A stretch of 64,000 nucleotides of DNA, from positions 51,518 to 115,517 of the forward strand of contig JBBHKE010001950.1 in the NCBI GenBank assembly GCA_037447655.1, written 5' to 3'. Position numbers and translations under genes: made by a program. Positions 21,891 through 33,400 of this stretch are shown here, piece by piece. Source of the stretch: Zygnema cylindricum. Lineage: Eukaryota; Streptophyta; Zygnematophyceae; Zygnematales; Zygnemataceae. The notes under the pieces were generated by a model. The model was not told the DNA's origin. It searched no databases and saw only the letters and a list, made by a program, of their open reading frames with translations. Within the stretch, counting starts at the first letter, position 1. The number at the start of each line of letters is the position of its first letter.

Positions 21891-24800
21891 AGGAAAGACA
21901 GTGGAGAAATATACACATTGAAATGTTTTAATTGTGCACATGGCAATTTTGTCACTTAGCCGTAAGCCATGCAAACCCTTGGTAGCCATCGATTGGTTAG
22001 GTGTTAGGGCATTTGTAATAAATCTGCCGCCCATGAATTGTCGCTAGGAAGGAATGGAAAGCGTCAAAGGAAGGACTCTTACCCAAACCCGACCTATTGG
22101 TGCAGTGTATCGTCGGATGTGATTGGGTCACCCGTCGTACGCACTGAGCACATAAACTCAAATGTATCCCTCTCTCATATTACAAACATCGGGTAAACTA
22201 ATGACTTCTTGCTTTAACGCCTACATTTAAGTGTACGGCGGCATGAAAACCGCACGCGGACGCGAACTGACATTTCACATGAAACTGAAATTCCGTGCAA
22301 GCCGTACAGGACCACAACCGAAGTCCGCCGCACATGAAACAAAGCATAGTTCAAAAGTAGGTGAAAGTAGGCCCATACAATATGCCTATTGTATGCAAAA
22401 CATACAATATGACCTAAAGACCCATATTCCTCCCGAATTCCCACCGTGCAAAAATGAAATCGGAACTTGACATGTGACGGTTGTAGACGTAGGTACAACT
22501 TTGTGACCGTTGAGGACGACTACGAAATTGGTGACGCCAACAAAAATAGCGACAGTTGAAGATGTCTAGATTTTTGTAATTTTGTGACATGGCAGATGTT
22601 TAAGGTTTTGTGACACTATGACGCCATGCTCACTTGTGACAACGTCAACGTCACGTATTGAAGAACTTTTGGTTACTCGATTTCGTTTTTTCGACTATTC
22701 TCACTCGACTTGCCATAAAAATATAACTCAAGGTATCCAAAAGAATTATTTTACAAATATCTTTCATTTCATACAGATATTGTCTGCCTCATTCTAAAAA
22801 GTGTGAGGTAAAAGGGATAATGTGAAAGGGAGAGAGGAGAGGCGACGACGGCGCAAAATTCTGCAAAGGACCCATGAATGAAAGTGGAGGTCTGTGACCC
22901 CTCCCTATTTTTTTCCGTACATGCTTGTCTTTCCATACATGCGCATGACGGACAAGGAGAAAAATAACGAGCGCTCTCCCTCGTCCTAAAATTTTCCCAC
23001 TCGTGTGGCGCGTGTGTAGGTCGTTTTTCATTCGTTGTTTGGGCGATACTTGAACTAAAAACATCCTTTAGAGGCATTTTTTTATGATTTTCTTTGATGG
23101 GCTGAAATCTCTTGCCCGTGGGTCGAAAAAAGGAAAAGGCCAAAATGCGTTCACATGACGACAAACATGCAGTACCTTTGAAGTATCAAATTGATGTTCA
23201 CATTACTTTGGTAAAAATGATTTTCTCGTATAACTATTTTTTTTCTCAAAGTTCCTTGAATTTGGGGCAATACGACAAAAAAAAGTCGATACTTTAATAC
23301 ATGGGGACACCCCCTAAAACAGTAGGAGACGCATATTCTCTCGATCCGTATAGTATGTGTAATAAACAGTAAAATTGTGTATAGTGTACGCTAAGAACAA
23401 TACGTAGCCGTTTTATTCTTTTTCGCACATTAAACCTATGTTTTACGGCCAGCTCGCTACGGAATATAGTAGCAATGGCAACGTAAACGAAGTAAATCAC
23501 ACACACAAGGAATGTAAAACATAATATAGGATGGCGACGTGGCAAAGATTGAAAACGGGCAGAAAGTAAAAGTATAGTTGAAGACTTAGGGTAAAGTCTC
23601 ACACAGTTAGCGAACTTATTTTGTAATCTAGCGAAGATTCTACTTACATGGTTTTCAAGTGTCACAATGTGTAACAATGACATTGTTACTTCACGCAGTG
23701 ACAATTGTACATATCGATAATCAAGGTGGCGGTCGTAAACGTCTACAATCTCTCTCGAACAATGTATTATTTGAAAATTTCTGAAACGTCCCAAGACACA
23801 TCGTATTTTTTAAAACGTTTTGGTACGTCGCATATATTTGCGTTACTTCGTAGACGTACAACCTTCCACCCATGGCTGAACAATATGCTTTCGCATTTCC
23901 CTCTCCTATCCGGTCCAATGAATGGACATAAAATTCTCGAGGACCTTGCAAAATGAAAAACATTTTTTTTTAAGCGCGGTGGCTAAAAAACGACAATCTG
24001 AATATTTTCTCCTGCTCTATACTGGTGCACTTAAAGCCACATTGTGAGAGAAAGCCAAATGGTAAAGTTGGAGGGGTGAATGGGGCGGAAGGTGAGAGTG
24101 GCCCTGAGTGCGGGCACTAGTGGCGCCTTCACAACCTTTTCATATTTTTGTGAAATGGCATTGCGGCCTTGAGACCCCTGCAAAAAAATCCATACAATAT
24201 GGAAGCACACAAAAAGAAACCACCGTGTATTTTTTCTCGTCATCAAAAACTTTTGATTTTTTTTGACACGTTCCAATATGTTATTCTATTTGTGAAAGCA
24301 ATGTTACTTTGTTTAAAACTCATCGTCGATGTGTTTTGACATGTCATGGTTGAAATAATACAAGACACCAACTTACCGTGCATCTTCATTTCGAAAATGA
24401 TGCAAATTTTACTTTACATTTGTGCAATTTTTTGTACGGTTTTAATTTTAGCATTATGGTGTTGAGTTTTTTAGGAAAATAACAAAAAGAAACGTGTAAT
24501 TACCCACATGGGGCCGTACCCTTACTAACCGCAACCATCGCGCAACCATCGATAAATTCCTTAAAATAGTCGACATAGCTCGTTCCACCAACAATTTGTA
24601 CAATCTGGCACCCATAATCTCTTGAATAAGAGGATGTCTTAGGGGTTTGTTTTGTGTTCGAGTCGTTTTCTTCATTCCAAGCATTGCGTATTATACTTCT
24701 TTTTTGTTTTCATATTACTCGCATCCAATAAATAAAGTTACGTGCCACGAAAAACATGACCGACACATGTCGTCGAAATTCATGTGAACCTTATCCTAGA

Positions 24801-25405
24801 CGTGGCGTCAAAATAGATGTTGATTCAACAATGAAAAAACATAGATTGAAGAAAGGTATGCAACAACAAGTTAAGTTTTTAAACGGAGGCCCTTGATTTT
24901 TCTTCGACTAGGGGTACTGCAGTACAATACTCTAGCCCTCAGGCTTTACCAAGATAAAAAAAAATGAAGTTTCGGAATATGCGTCGAGATAGGAAGCTCG
25001 TTAGAGACGCTAAAGAAAATAAGTAAATTTTTGCTATTCAAAGAAAAAATAGACATGAAAAAGCGACCGTGCGTTACATGACACTACAGAGATTATGTAC
25101 GCCAAATACGGTATAAGTTGAATCTCAACTAGTGTAAACAACATTACATGTACGCCAATAAATTACGACCTTTTAACCTATAATATAATTGATAATATCA
25201 TGTTTTTTTATGTTAATATACGTAATGTTTAAGTAGGTGTTAGTTACTTTGTTTCACTAGGTATTTAAAGAGTGTATTTAGGAAATGTGTCACCGTGTAC
25301 AAAAATTGATCTCTTTTTGTACAGAGGTACAAGAAAAGTGTTAGATAACGATATCGACATAAGAAAGTGAATGACGCTGAGACATAGATTTGCTGCATAG
25401 TATTA
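21891..25405. other. No host gene; fragments of small TIR elements
   Basis: At 22348 a left end CATAGTTCAAAAGTAGGTG of the hAT family described at 27077 appears without its partner. From 22480 to 23316 lies a piece of the Harbinger E/D family: its interior GTAGACGT blocks and its right end TACATGGGGACACCCCC at about 23299-23315 match the copy at 37490-38443. A GGGTAAAGTCTCACACAG end with the GCGAAGATTCTAC block at 23588-23650 belongs to a relative. The rest (23700-25400) is AT-rich and shows no domain. Confidence 0.6.
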
Positions 25406-26114
25406 GGCGGTGTGCCCATGTATTAAAATATCGAGTTTTTTTTGTCATTTTCCTTGAAATTCGGTTCCCAACGAAAAAATCTTTTGCCGTACAAAAAAGT
25501 TATTTTTCCCACAATATAATGCACGCAAACTAGATACTTTGCTTGTACTCCATGTTTGTCGTCTTACATATTTATTTTGGCTTTTTCCTCTTTTCGACCC
25601 TCAAGCACGCGGAACGAGCTCATCAAAAAACTTTATCGAAAATCATCTTATGATGTGATTTTAGTTAAAATATCATTTCGACAACGAATGCAAAACCATA
25701 TATGCACCCGCCACAACTGTGGGAATTTTTTAGCACGAGAGATAGTACTTGCTATTTTTTCCATTGCCCGTCACGCACATGTACGGAACAAAGAGTGAAG
25801 GGGCCTCGGACCTCCACTTCCATTCATCGGTCCTTTGAAGAAGTTTACGCTATCGGCTCTCCCTCGCCCTCTCACATTATCTATTTTATCTCACATTTTG
25901 TAGAATGAAACACGACATTACTCGTGTGAAACGAAAGAGCTTTGAAAAAAATAATTCTTTCGACTACCTTCAAGCATATTTTGATGGCAAGTCGAATGAG
26001 AAAAGTCAAAAAAACGAAATAGGGAAGCCATGGCGGAAAGTTATTGCAATAGTGATGTCGGCGTTGTCAAACGTGAGCATGACGTCACAATGTTACAGAC
26101 CCCGAAACATCTAA

Positions 26115-26788
26115 CATAGGTCGCAAACGGTCAACCGAAACCGTGACCGACCGCCCGCGCCCGATCTGGAACGGATTCGGTTGCCAAATTTTGGGGGTCG
26201 GGCGGTTACGGTCGGTTGATTCACCAGGAAAAAAAAAACAGTCGGTTACGGTCGGTCAACCAAAAAACAAAAAAAAATGAAAATTTTGTACTGTCCCTAT
26301 AATCCAACATTCTTGTACTTTGTACTCTTTGGCATCGTGGAAGTACGTCACATCATGATTAGCGTCGCAAATCTGACACGGTAGTACACTATTCATTTCA
26401 AAAATCTTAGGGAACGCGACAAAGCGTCGCAAATCTGACACAGTAGTACACTATTCATTTCGCAAATCTTAGGGAACGCGACAAAGCGTCGCAAATCTGA
26501 CACGGTAGTAACACTATTCATTTCGCAAATCTTAGGGAACGCGACAAATCGTAATTATTGGCTTATTCCGTCGTACATTGATTAATTTTGTACTTTTTCG
26601 GTTACGGGCGGGCACGGTTAGTCGCGAAAAATCAAGATTCGGTTTTTTTTTTTTTTCGTAAACGACGGTCGGTTAACGGTTAACAATTTTGGAGCGTGAC
26701 AAAACTCGGTCGGGCGTCGGTTACTCAGATTTTGAAAAAAAAAATGGTCGGTTTCGGGTATGAAAATTTTTGACTTTTGCGACCTCTG
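26115..26788. mobile_element. hAT-like MITE (GGTCGCAAA family), TSD ACATCTAA
   Basis: Starts CATAGGTCGCAAACGG and ends TTTTGCGACCTCTG, which are inverted. The eight bases ACATCTAA flank it exactly on both sides (26107-26114 and 26789-26796). Eight-base duplications define the hAT superfamily. A sister copy is at 46618-47065. The interior has three tandem ~62-bp repeats at 26361-26548. No transposase. Confidence 0.88.
26361..26548. repeat. Three tandem copies of a ~62-bp unit
   Basis: Each unit runs GCGTCGCAAATCTGACAC... to ...GGGAACGCGACAAA. Copies differ by a few bases only. The sister element at 46618 lacks this array, so the amplification occurred within this copy or its lineage. Confidence 0.88.
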
Positions 26789-26811
26789 ACATCTAATAAT
26801 GTCCGAAAAAC

Positions 26812-27908
26812 TAGTGTTGGGTATCGGGTAAATTCATATCGCGATATCGATCGAGCAGAATCCTCGATATATCGTACCGAGACTAGCATAAATTATCGCG
26901 ATATATAGTATAATTTAAATTTATTATTTTATATATTTAATATAATATGTTATTTTAGCGAAAAAAAACAAATTGTCTGATACTCCACGCACGACGTGAT
27001 TTTCGTTCCGTGACTTAAAGGTAGATGCCGCAAAATGTAACCGACAAAAAGTACCAATTTTGCAATTCATGTAATTCATAGTTCAAAAGTAGGTGAAAGT
27101 AGGCCCATACAATATGCCTATTGTATGCAAAACATACAATATGACCTTAAGACCCATATTGTATTCGGACTTATTCGGACCAATTAAAACATTCGGACCA
27201 AAAATTGGACCAAGTAAAACATTCGGACCAAATATTTTTATTTACACTGTCAGATTCGGACGATCGGACGGTCAGTGATCAAATTAGTGATCTAAGAAGA
27301 TCACATGAAAAGCCCATAACACAACTTACGATAAAGGCGCCGACCAAAGGCCTACCATAAAAACGCCTACTTTTTAACTATGATGTCATTACTTATTTGG
27401 GGTATGGTTACATGACGACGTCTCTGTAATAGTACGGACAGCAAACGGCAAATTTTCTCTATTACAGAGGCCTCGGTTAACATCGCGTATCTTTTGTATA
27501 CAAGTTTTTACATACGTGTTTTGATTTGAGTGGTTCCTTGTAAGTTGAGATCAAATCTCTGGAATCGTCAAAGATTTGAGAACCGACAATTTTCGTATGG
27601 AAATCCGTACTTGCGTATAATGACGTGTACTTCGCAAGTGTACCGCGTCAATGTACCTCAGAGATCTCCTTCACTCTGCTGACTTTCAGGAAAAAACCGT
27701 GGCAAAAATTTTACGGTCACCTTGTCCGAAGGCACGTGACTTTGGAGACCTGTGAAAATTTTCATTTTATTTTTAATGCCTCGATATATTGGCGATACGA
27801 TATATCGTAAATATATTGGCGATACTAAATCGATATATCGATTATCGGGTACCTGAAATTCGATATATATATTGAATATCGGCAAAAGGTCCTCGATACT
27901 CAACACTA
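26812..27908. mobile_element. hAT-like element (TAGTGTTGGGTATCG family), TSD CGAAAAAC
   Basis: Left end TAGTGTTGGGTATCGGG, right end complement of CCTCGATACTCAACACTA, flanked by CGAAAAAC at 26804-26811 and 27909-27916. The subterminal parts are rich in CGATATAT words, which in hAT elements may act as transposase-binding repeats (inference). It contains the nested element 27077-27382 and no coding region of its own. Confidence 0.85.
27077..27382. mobile_element. hAT-like MITE (CATAGTTCAAAAGTAGG family), 306 bp
   Basis: Left end CATAGTTCAAAAGTAGGTG, right end complement of CGCCTACTTTTTAACTATG. Flanks are ATGTAATT (27069-27076) and ATGTCATT (27383-27390), seven of eight identical. A second, longer member with a perfect duplication lies at 35715-36509 and a left end at 22348. 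Confidence 0.82.
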
Positions 27909-28116
27909 CGAAAAACTACAGAAAGACCACAACCGTCGCTGTTTTTGAAGACGTCACCATTTGTTAGAAGTTTCTAGTCGTCTTCAATCGTCACAAGTTG
28001 TACCCACGTCTACAACCGTCACCTTTCAAAGTTCCGATTTCATTTTCGCACATTGGAACGCTGTGGAAAGTAGTACGGATAATCTTCACTAAAATCCAAA
28101 TTAATTATTTAAAGTA

Positions 28117-28646
28117 CACCGCCAATCGTTATTAGCGTGTAAGTTTTTTTAGCGTATAAAAATAATTACCGTGGTGTACGCTATTTAAGAATTTGAAAAA
28201 TTTGGAAAAAATCATACATTCTAATTGTTTGGTTATGGTAATTTGGATCTTTGGAAAAAAAAATGTCGGTCGCAAACATGCTTACACTAATATAGGTGTC
28301 CGTACAGAATCTGACAAATCGTACACAAATTGTACATTCACACGGTCGAAACGCGGCTGTCGGACGAATATGTGGGAACGGGATTTTTTATGACCTGATT
28401 TTTTTTACGCACATTCTCATGCGTCCGCGGTTACTAAAACTAATTTATTGTACTTTTTAAGTTAAAAAGGTACATTTATGTACGGTCTAACATTGACCGT
28501 ACACCACTCTATTTAAGAGACAACGTACTGAAAATAACCCTAAATAGAATAAAGAAAAAAATAGAATGAACTACACTAATGGAGAATAAAAAAAAAAAAA
28601 AGCGGGACGGAATTAGCGTACACAACGCTAATAACGATTGGCGGTG
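28117..28646. mobile_element. Mariner-like MITE (family F), 530 bp, TA target
   Basis: Left end CACCGCCAATCGTTATTAGCG, right end complement of CGCTAATAACGATTGGCGGTG, flanked by TA on both sides. It interrupts the Harbinger-like element shortly before that element's right end. The interior shares GTACGGTCTAACATTGACC-type words with the copy at 47433-47964. Confidence 0.82.
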
Positions 28647-28670
28647 TACCGGTTACATGGGCACATACCC

Positions 28671-30109
28671 TTCAAGACAAAGGGAAAATTACGCGAATCT
28701 GTACTCACATGTTGAAACATCTATTTTAGTGTGAACACGGGCTATAGGCCTATAGCGGCTACGCTATGAGGATTGTATTCAAATTAGTGTGAGTTGTGTA
28801 ATTTAACGTTAATGTTTGGTGGCGTTAGGTCCTTGAACCCAAAGTAGAGTTTGTAACACTATTTTCTTTATTACACTGATAATTTATCTACACTAATAGC
28901 GATTCTCGTTGTACTACAGTACAGTACTGTACTTTACTGTATTGTTTACTGCACTGACAGCAGTGAAATTGTTCAAATCGTACGCCGTCGCGTTTTTTTG
29001 ACATCCGCGAATGCCGGAAAATATTTACGCAATTACATGTTAGCGCGACTCCTTGACAGCGTGAATATCTTTTCTGTACTTTTCTACTTGAGAAAGTACA
29101 AAAAAGTACGTCTCTGATAGACCGTACACCACACTATTTACGATGGCACTATATCAGAGTCATGAATCCTATTTTATGGAACACCTCAAATAACGTGTAG
29201 GAACATTTAGAATGTCTAATTCTATTTGAGAATTTGCCCAAAAAAACAGGGTACTTCAATTAGCGACCAACACGCTAATAGCGATTCACGGTGTACACTA
29301 GTAATGCTGCACGTATCTAGCCGGTAAAACGTACAGATGCCTCCAGTACTTTATTGTCCATCCAATATTTTACTGTTGGTGCAGTAATGTACCTGTACGT
29401 GGTAACGGTTACATCTTCCAGTATCAATAAAGACTATTAGCTGTTCACGGTGGAACAGCAGCGAAACATAACAGAGAATAGCGTAGCGCGTGACAGGACG
29501 GGACTTAACTGCTACGGCAAGACTTTCGTGAGCTTGGGTGAAAGTGAGATAAAGAAAGAGACAAAAAAGAAAACGGCAAAAAAAAAAAAAGAGAAAGGGG
29601 GAAAAAAGAAAAAAACACTTCTGAACTTATCTTTAGTGTCTAAAGTATTAGTAAGGGCAGTTATGGCAATCACATATTTGGAAGCAATTTAGAATTTCGA
29701 GTTCGGGAAAAACAAAATACTTTATCCTCGAGAAGTGGCGGAAGAGAGGAAGATTGCGTATGCAACGCAGAACAAAAGGGAACAAGAAACGACAAAAACG
29801 GAAAGAGACAAAAAGGAAGACACAAAAAGAAAACAGAACAACAAGTAGTATTAAAGCATACCGAAGCGAGAAGGAGATACAGCGTTTTAGGTCTCAGAAG
29901 CTAGACGAAACCCTACGTTTCTTTTAAGATTTGAGGTGTGACTCAAGTTAAAGTGCTGGAGTGTGACTTAAGTTAGAAAAGGTGTTTACTTTGGTTGAAG
30001 GTTTGGTGTAATGTTTTCTGCAAGAAGTTGCTGGTTACCTGAAAGCTAAAACAGTAGTACTATACTCTACTTTACTGTACTACACTGTACTACCTTTTAC
30101 TTCTGTATG
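28671..30109. other. No gene seen; F-family ends and purine-rich DNA
   Basis: Two right-hand ends of family F occur at about 28890-28913 and 29272-29293 without matching left ends. From 29540 to 29860 the plus strand is rich in AAAGAGACAAAAAGGA words. No exon could be linked to the NAC gene downstream. Confidence 0.55.
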
Positions 30110-30117
30110 TATAAAAG
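30110..30117 (+). promoter_or_regulatory. TATA box of the NAC gene
   Basis: TATAAAAG lies 296 bases before the ATG at 30413. A start of transcription near 30140-30150 would give a leader of about 265 bases. No upstream factor-binding site is claimed. Confidence 0.6.
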
Positions 30118-30412
30118 GAGGATGTATAAAGTTTTCATTGAATATCTATTACTTCAAAACAGAGCTGATGCAATTAAACCGAGCGAAAGGTTTAGCAGCA
30201 AAAAGAGTATCGTATTGCTTTGAAGTCAATATTGTAAATAAAAACCTTCAGTTTTGTAGGAAGAACCACTTGTTGCTTAGATTTGTAATCATGTTTCCAT
30301 ACGGTGTAATGACTACCAATTGAAATTTAAGGTTCAATAAGGTGGAATCTTACTTTGTTGAGAAGGTACAGATCCAACCAGGTTACTCGTATTTGTTATC
30401 TTTTGCTTCACT

Positions 30413-33400
30413 ATGCCTTCAGAAGTTCTCCCTACTTCTTGTCCAAAACTTCCTCCCGGTTTCCGGTTCCGTCCATCCGAAGAGGAATTAGTTGGTTATT
30501 TTCTCAAAAGTAAACTTTGCAAAATCTCAACACCTGGCGTTACTATTCCAGAGCTTGATTTGTACAAAAACGAGCCATCTGAACTCGCAGGTAAGATACA
30601 AAACATGCTCAAATTCTATATTTTTTTCTACCATACAATTTTTGATTAATTGTGGTTGGCAATGTTTTTCGATGTTGTTCAAGCAGTGTAGACGGTTCTA
30701 TTTAATGTATGGTAGTGAAATGGTTGGAAAACTGGCCTTAAAATTTTAAACATAATTTCAGGTCAGAGTTAATGGTTGTACCAATTAGCTCTAATTGACA
30801 TCCCTCTTTACCTCAGCAAAGCAGGTACAGGTCTGATTAGCCGTAAAGACAAGTCCTGTCTTGAATCTTTTCTGTAGAAGTATTGGAAATTGACATCTAC
30901 AAACTGAGCGACAAAGAGAAGTGAATGCTTTTCTGGTGCTCTCGTCTGTTAATAATATGTTTAGATATGTATTAGAGGTTGCATACACCATGTAGTGCCT
31001 GTGGGATAGTGATAGTAGTAGTGTTTTTGAAGGTTTTGAGAGCGGTTTGAGAAACGTTCTTCAACAACTGGTTGTCGAGGTAAGGAGCAAAAGCGATGTT
31101 CTTTGTACGGTGTTGTGTTGACAAAATTCGTAATTTCAGTGACTTAGGCAGGTAAGGGACAGTAAAATCTGCTAGTTATATGCGATTATTATTACATAAT
31201 CGTGTTTATGGATTTGTAGCAGCAATGTTAAGTGCTCGCCTTGTCAAAGAGTCACAAAATGGTGAGGAAGCAGGTATGGGCAGTATGTGATTGTTGTTTC
31301 ATAGTCATGTCGATGGATTTGTAACAGCCGTGTCAAAATATTTGTTTTATGAAAGAGTTACAAAATGGTAAAGGTCTGTGGTGAATTGCAGAGATGCAGA
31401 CCAACTATGGTACAAAGGATCACTACTTCTTTGTCCATCAGACTGTAGTTCGGACTACACCCAAGGGATATTGGAAATGTCAGAAGATTGATCGTTTAAC
31501 AAAAGAACGCGGTGGAGAGTCTCCGATTCCTGCATTAAAATCTACTTTTGCCTACTTTGAGGGGCAGGCGCCCAAGGGGAAAGCAACCAGCTGGGTTATG
31601 GATGAATTTCGCTATATGGAAAGTAATTTGGATAGATTGCCGGTGAGTTTCAGTGTACTGCTTTTTACTGACTTTTGTGAAAGGTGTTCAAGTCACATCA
31701 TTCCATTAGGTATTCCGAAAATAATCCTCAGGTTGTTAGCCCCTCTTGTTTGGGTTATAGGTATATCTTGACTGAGACAATAATATTAGATTTGTCTATA
31801 TCTATCTACAAGGATAGTCTTGCAGAAAGGTGTATATGCCTATGGCAACTTTGTCCGTGCATGTTTGGCTGAGGCGCAAACGACCATGCTGAGAAGCAGT
31901 TGTGTCATCTTTAGCTTTTGTAGCTCTTTCTAGCCGATATCTTGGTTAACCTAATATGCAAAACGGCTGGTTAAGACCATGCTAGGACTTTGTTAGGTTC
32001 TGAGCTTCATGCTCGCCTGCAACGTGTGCCTGCATCTTATTATTCAATCGCAATTTAGGTTGTTTTCATCGTGTCTTTACTTTTTCTTACTATACAACTG
32101 CAAGTTAGGCCGCTTTCCTTGTGTCTTTTGGCTTACTTTATCTTACTCTACAACTGCAATTTAGGTCGCTTTCATTGCCCTTTGACTTACTTTATCTTGG
32201 TGTACAACTTATGTCTTTCCTTTTTCTTACTGTACAACTGCAATCTAGGTCGATTTCTTTGTGTCTTTTGATCTCCACAGTTTAGGTCTTTACTTTTTTT
32301 TATTTTACAGCTGCAATTTAGGCTGCTTTCATTCTGTCTTTAATTTTTTCTGAACGACTGCAATTTAGTTTTTTTTTTTCTCAATTTAGGTCGCTTTCAC
32401 TGTGTCTTTGCCTCTTTTTGTACAACTTCAATGTATCCTTAGTTTTTTTTTACTGTACAGCTGCAATTTAGGTCGTTTTCGTTGTGTCTTCTGACTTCCT
32501 TTTTATAGTGTACAACTGCAGTTGAGGTCCTTACTTTGTCTTACTGTACAACTGCAATGTTGGTCTATTTCATTGTGTCTTTACTTTTTCTTACTGTACA
32601 ACCTTTTCTCAATTTAGGTCGCTTTCACTGTTTCTACTTGTTCAGCTTTATTTTACTTCTTAACTTCCTCTTGGTGTACAATTGCAATTTAGGTCGTTTT
32701 CATTGTGTCTTCTGACTACTGTCGCTTCTTAAGCTTATTGTGTGAGCACTTAGGCGTGGCCTCTCTTGACAGCATGTCCTCTTGTCATTTATAGGTCTTT
32801 CTTATCGTTCAGTAACAGGTTCTTCCGTGGTCGTCTTGTACAATTGAACTGCTGCAAACAAGGAGGAAGTGAGAATGGTTTTGGAAAAACTGCAATGTAT
32901 CAGATTATTGATGCCTTTGCTTTTTCCAAAACTCTCTCCTCCCCTTTTTTGGATATCAAAAGTAAGTTGTGGTACATGTAGTTCCACAGCTGGAAAAAAA
33001 ATATAAGCCTCTCTTCTTTTGAGGGTATCATCGTTTTGTTTGTTTTAGAGGGGATTTTCTCCAGCTTCGCTTGTTTTTTTAAGTGTGTTCTTATGCCGTG
33101 TTTCAAGTTATGCAAGTTCTTAATGCGGTCCCCTAAAGATAATGGTGCCCTTTCCTTCCATGGAATGACCTAGCAACAAGAATTCCGTGAGACCGAGGAT
33201 AGTGTTTATGTACTTCTGTGTATTATCACCACTTATTTAGGTTTACGTGAAATATACTTTTATTATGGTTTAGTACAAATATTTTAAGGCTGAAAAAGGT
33301 TTAGTTTATTATGTTTGTGAAATTGCTCAAAGTCCACGATGTGCGTTGGGCAGATGGGGCTCTCGCCTTGAATCTGGCTCATACGGTTCCGTTTCTGATC

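Larger units (their letters stand above)
25406..28670. mobile_element. Harbinger-like element (family E/D) hosting four nested insertions
   Basis: Left end GGCGGTGTGCCCATGTA, right end complement of TACATGGGCACATACCC; flanks are TTA (25403-25405) and TTC (28671-28673). The interior matches the complement of the element at 37490-38443: the GACGTCAC, AACATCT, ACAACCGTCGC and CATTGGAACGCTG landmarks occur in the same order. Between those landmarks sit a hAT element (26115-26788), a second hAT element (26812-27908) that itself contains a third (27077-27382), and a mariner-like MITE (28117-28646). Without them the element is roughly 0.95 kb, as at 37490. Confidence 0.72.

Noticed and set aside
22769-23164. 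131-codon minus-strand open frame
   Set aside because: It lies in the interior of a Harbinger-like repeat whose relatives at 25556 and 37805 do not preserve the frame.
26361-26548. CRISPR-like regularly spaced repeats
   Set aside because: The units are contiguous tandem repeats inside a hAT-like element of a eukaryotic genome, with no unique spacers.
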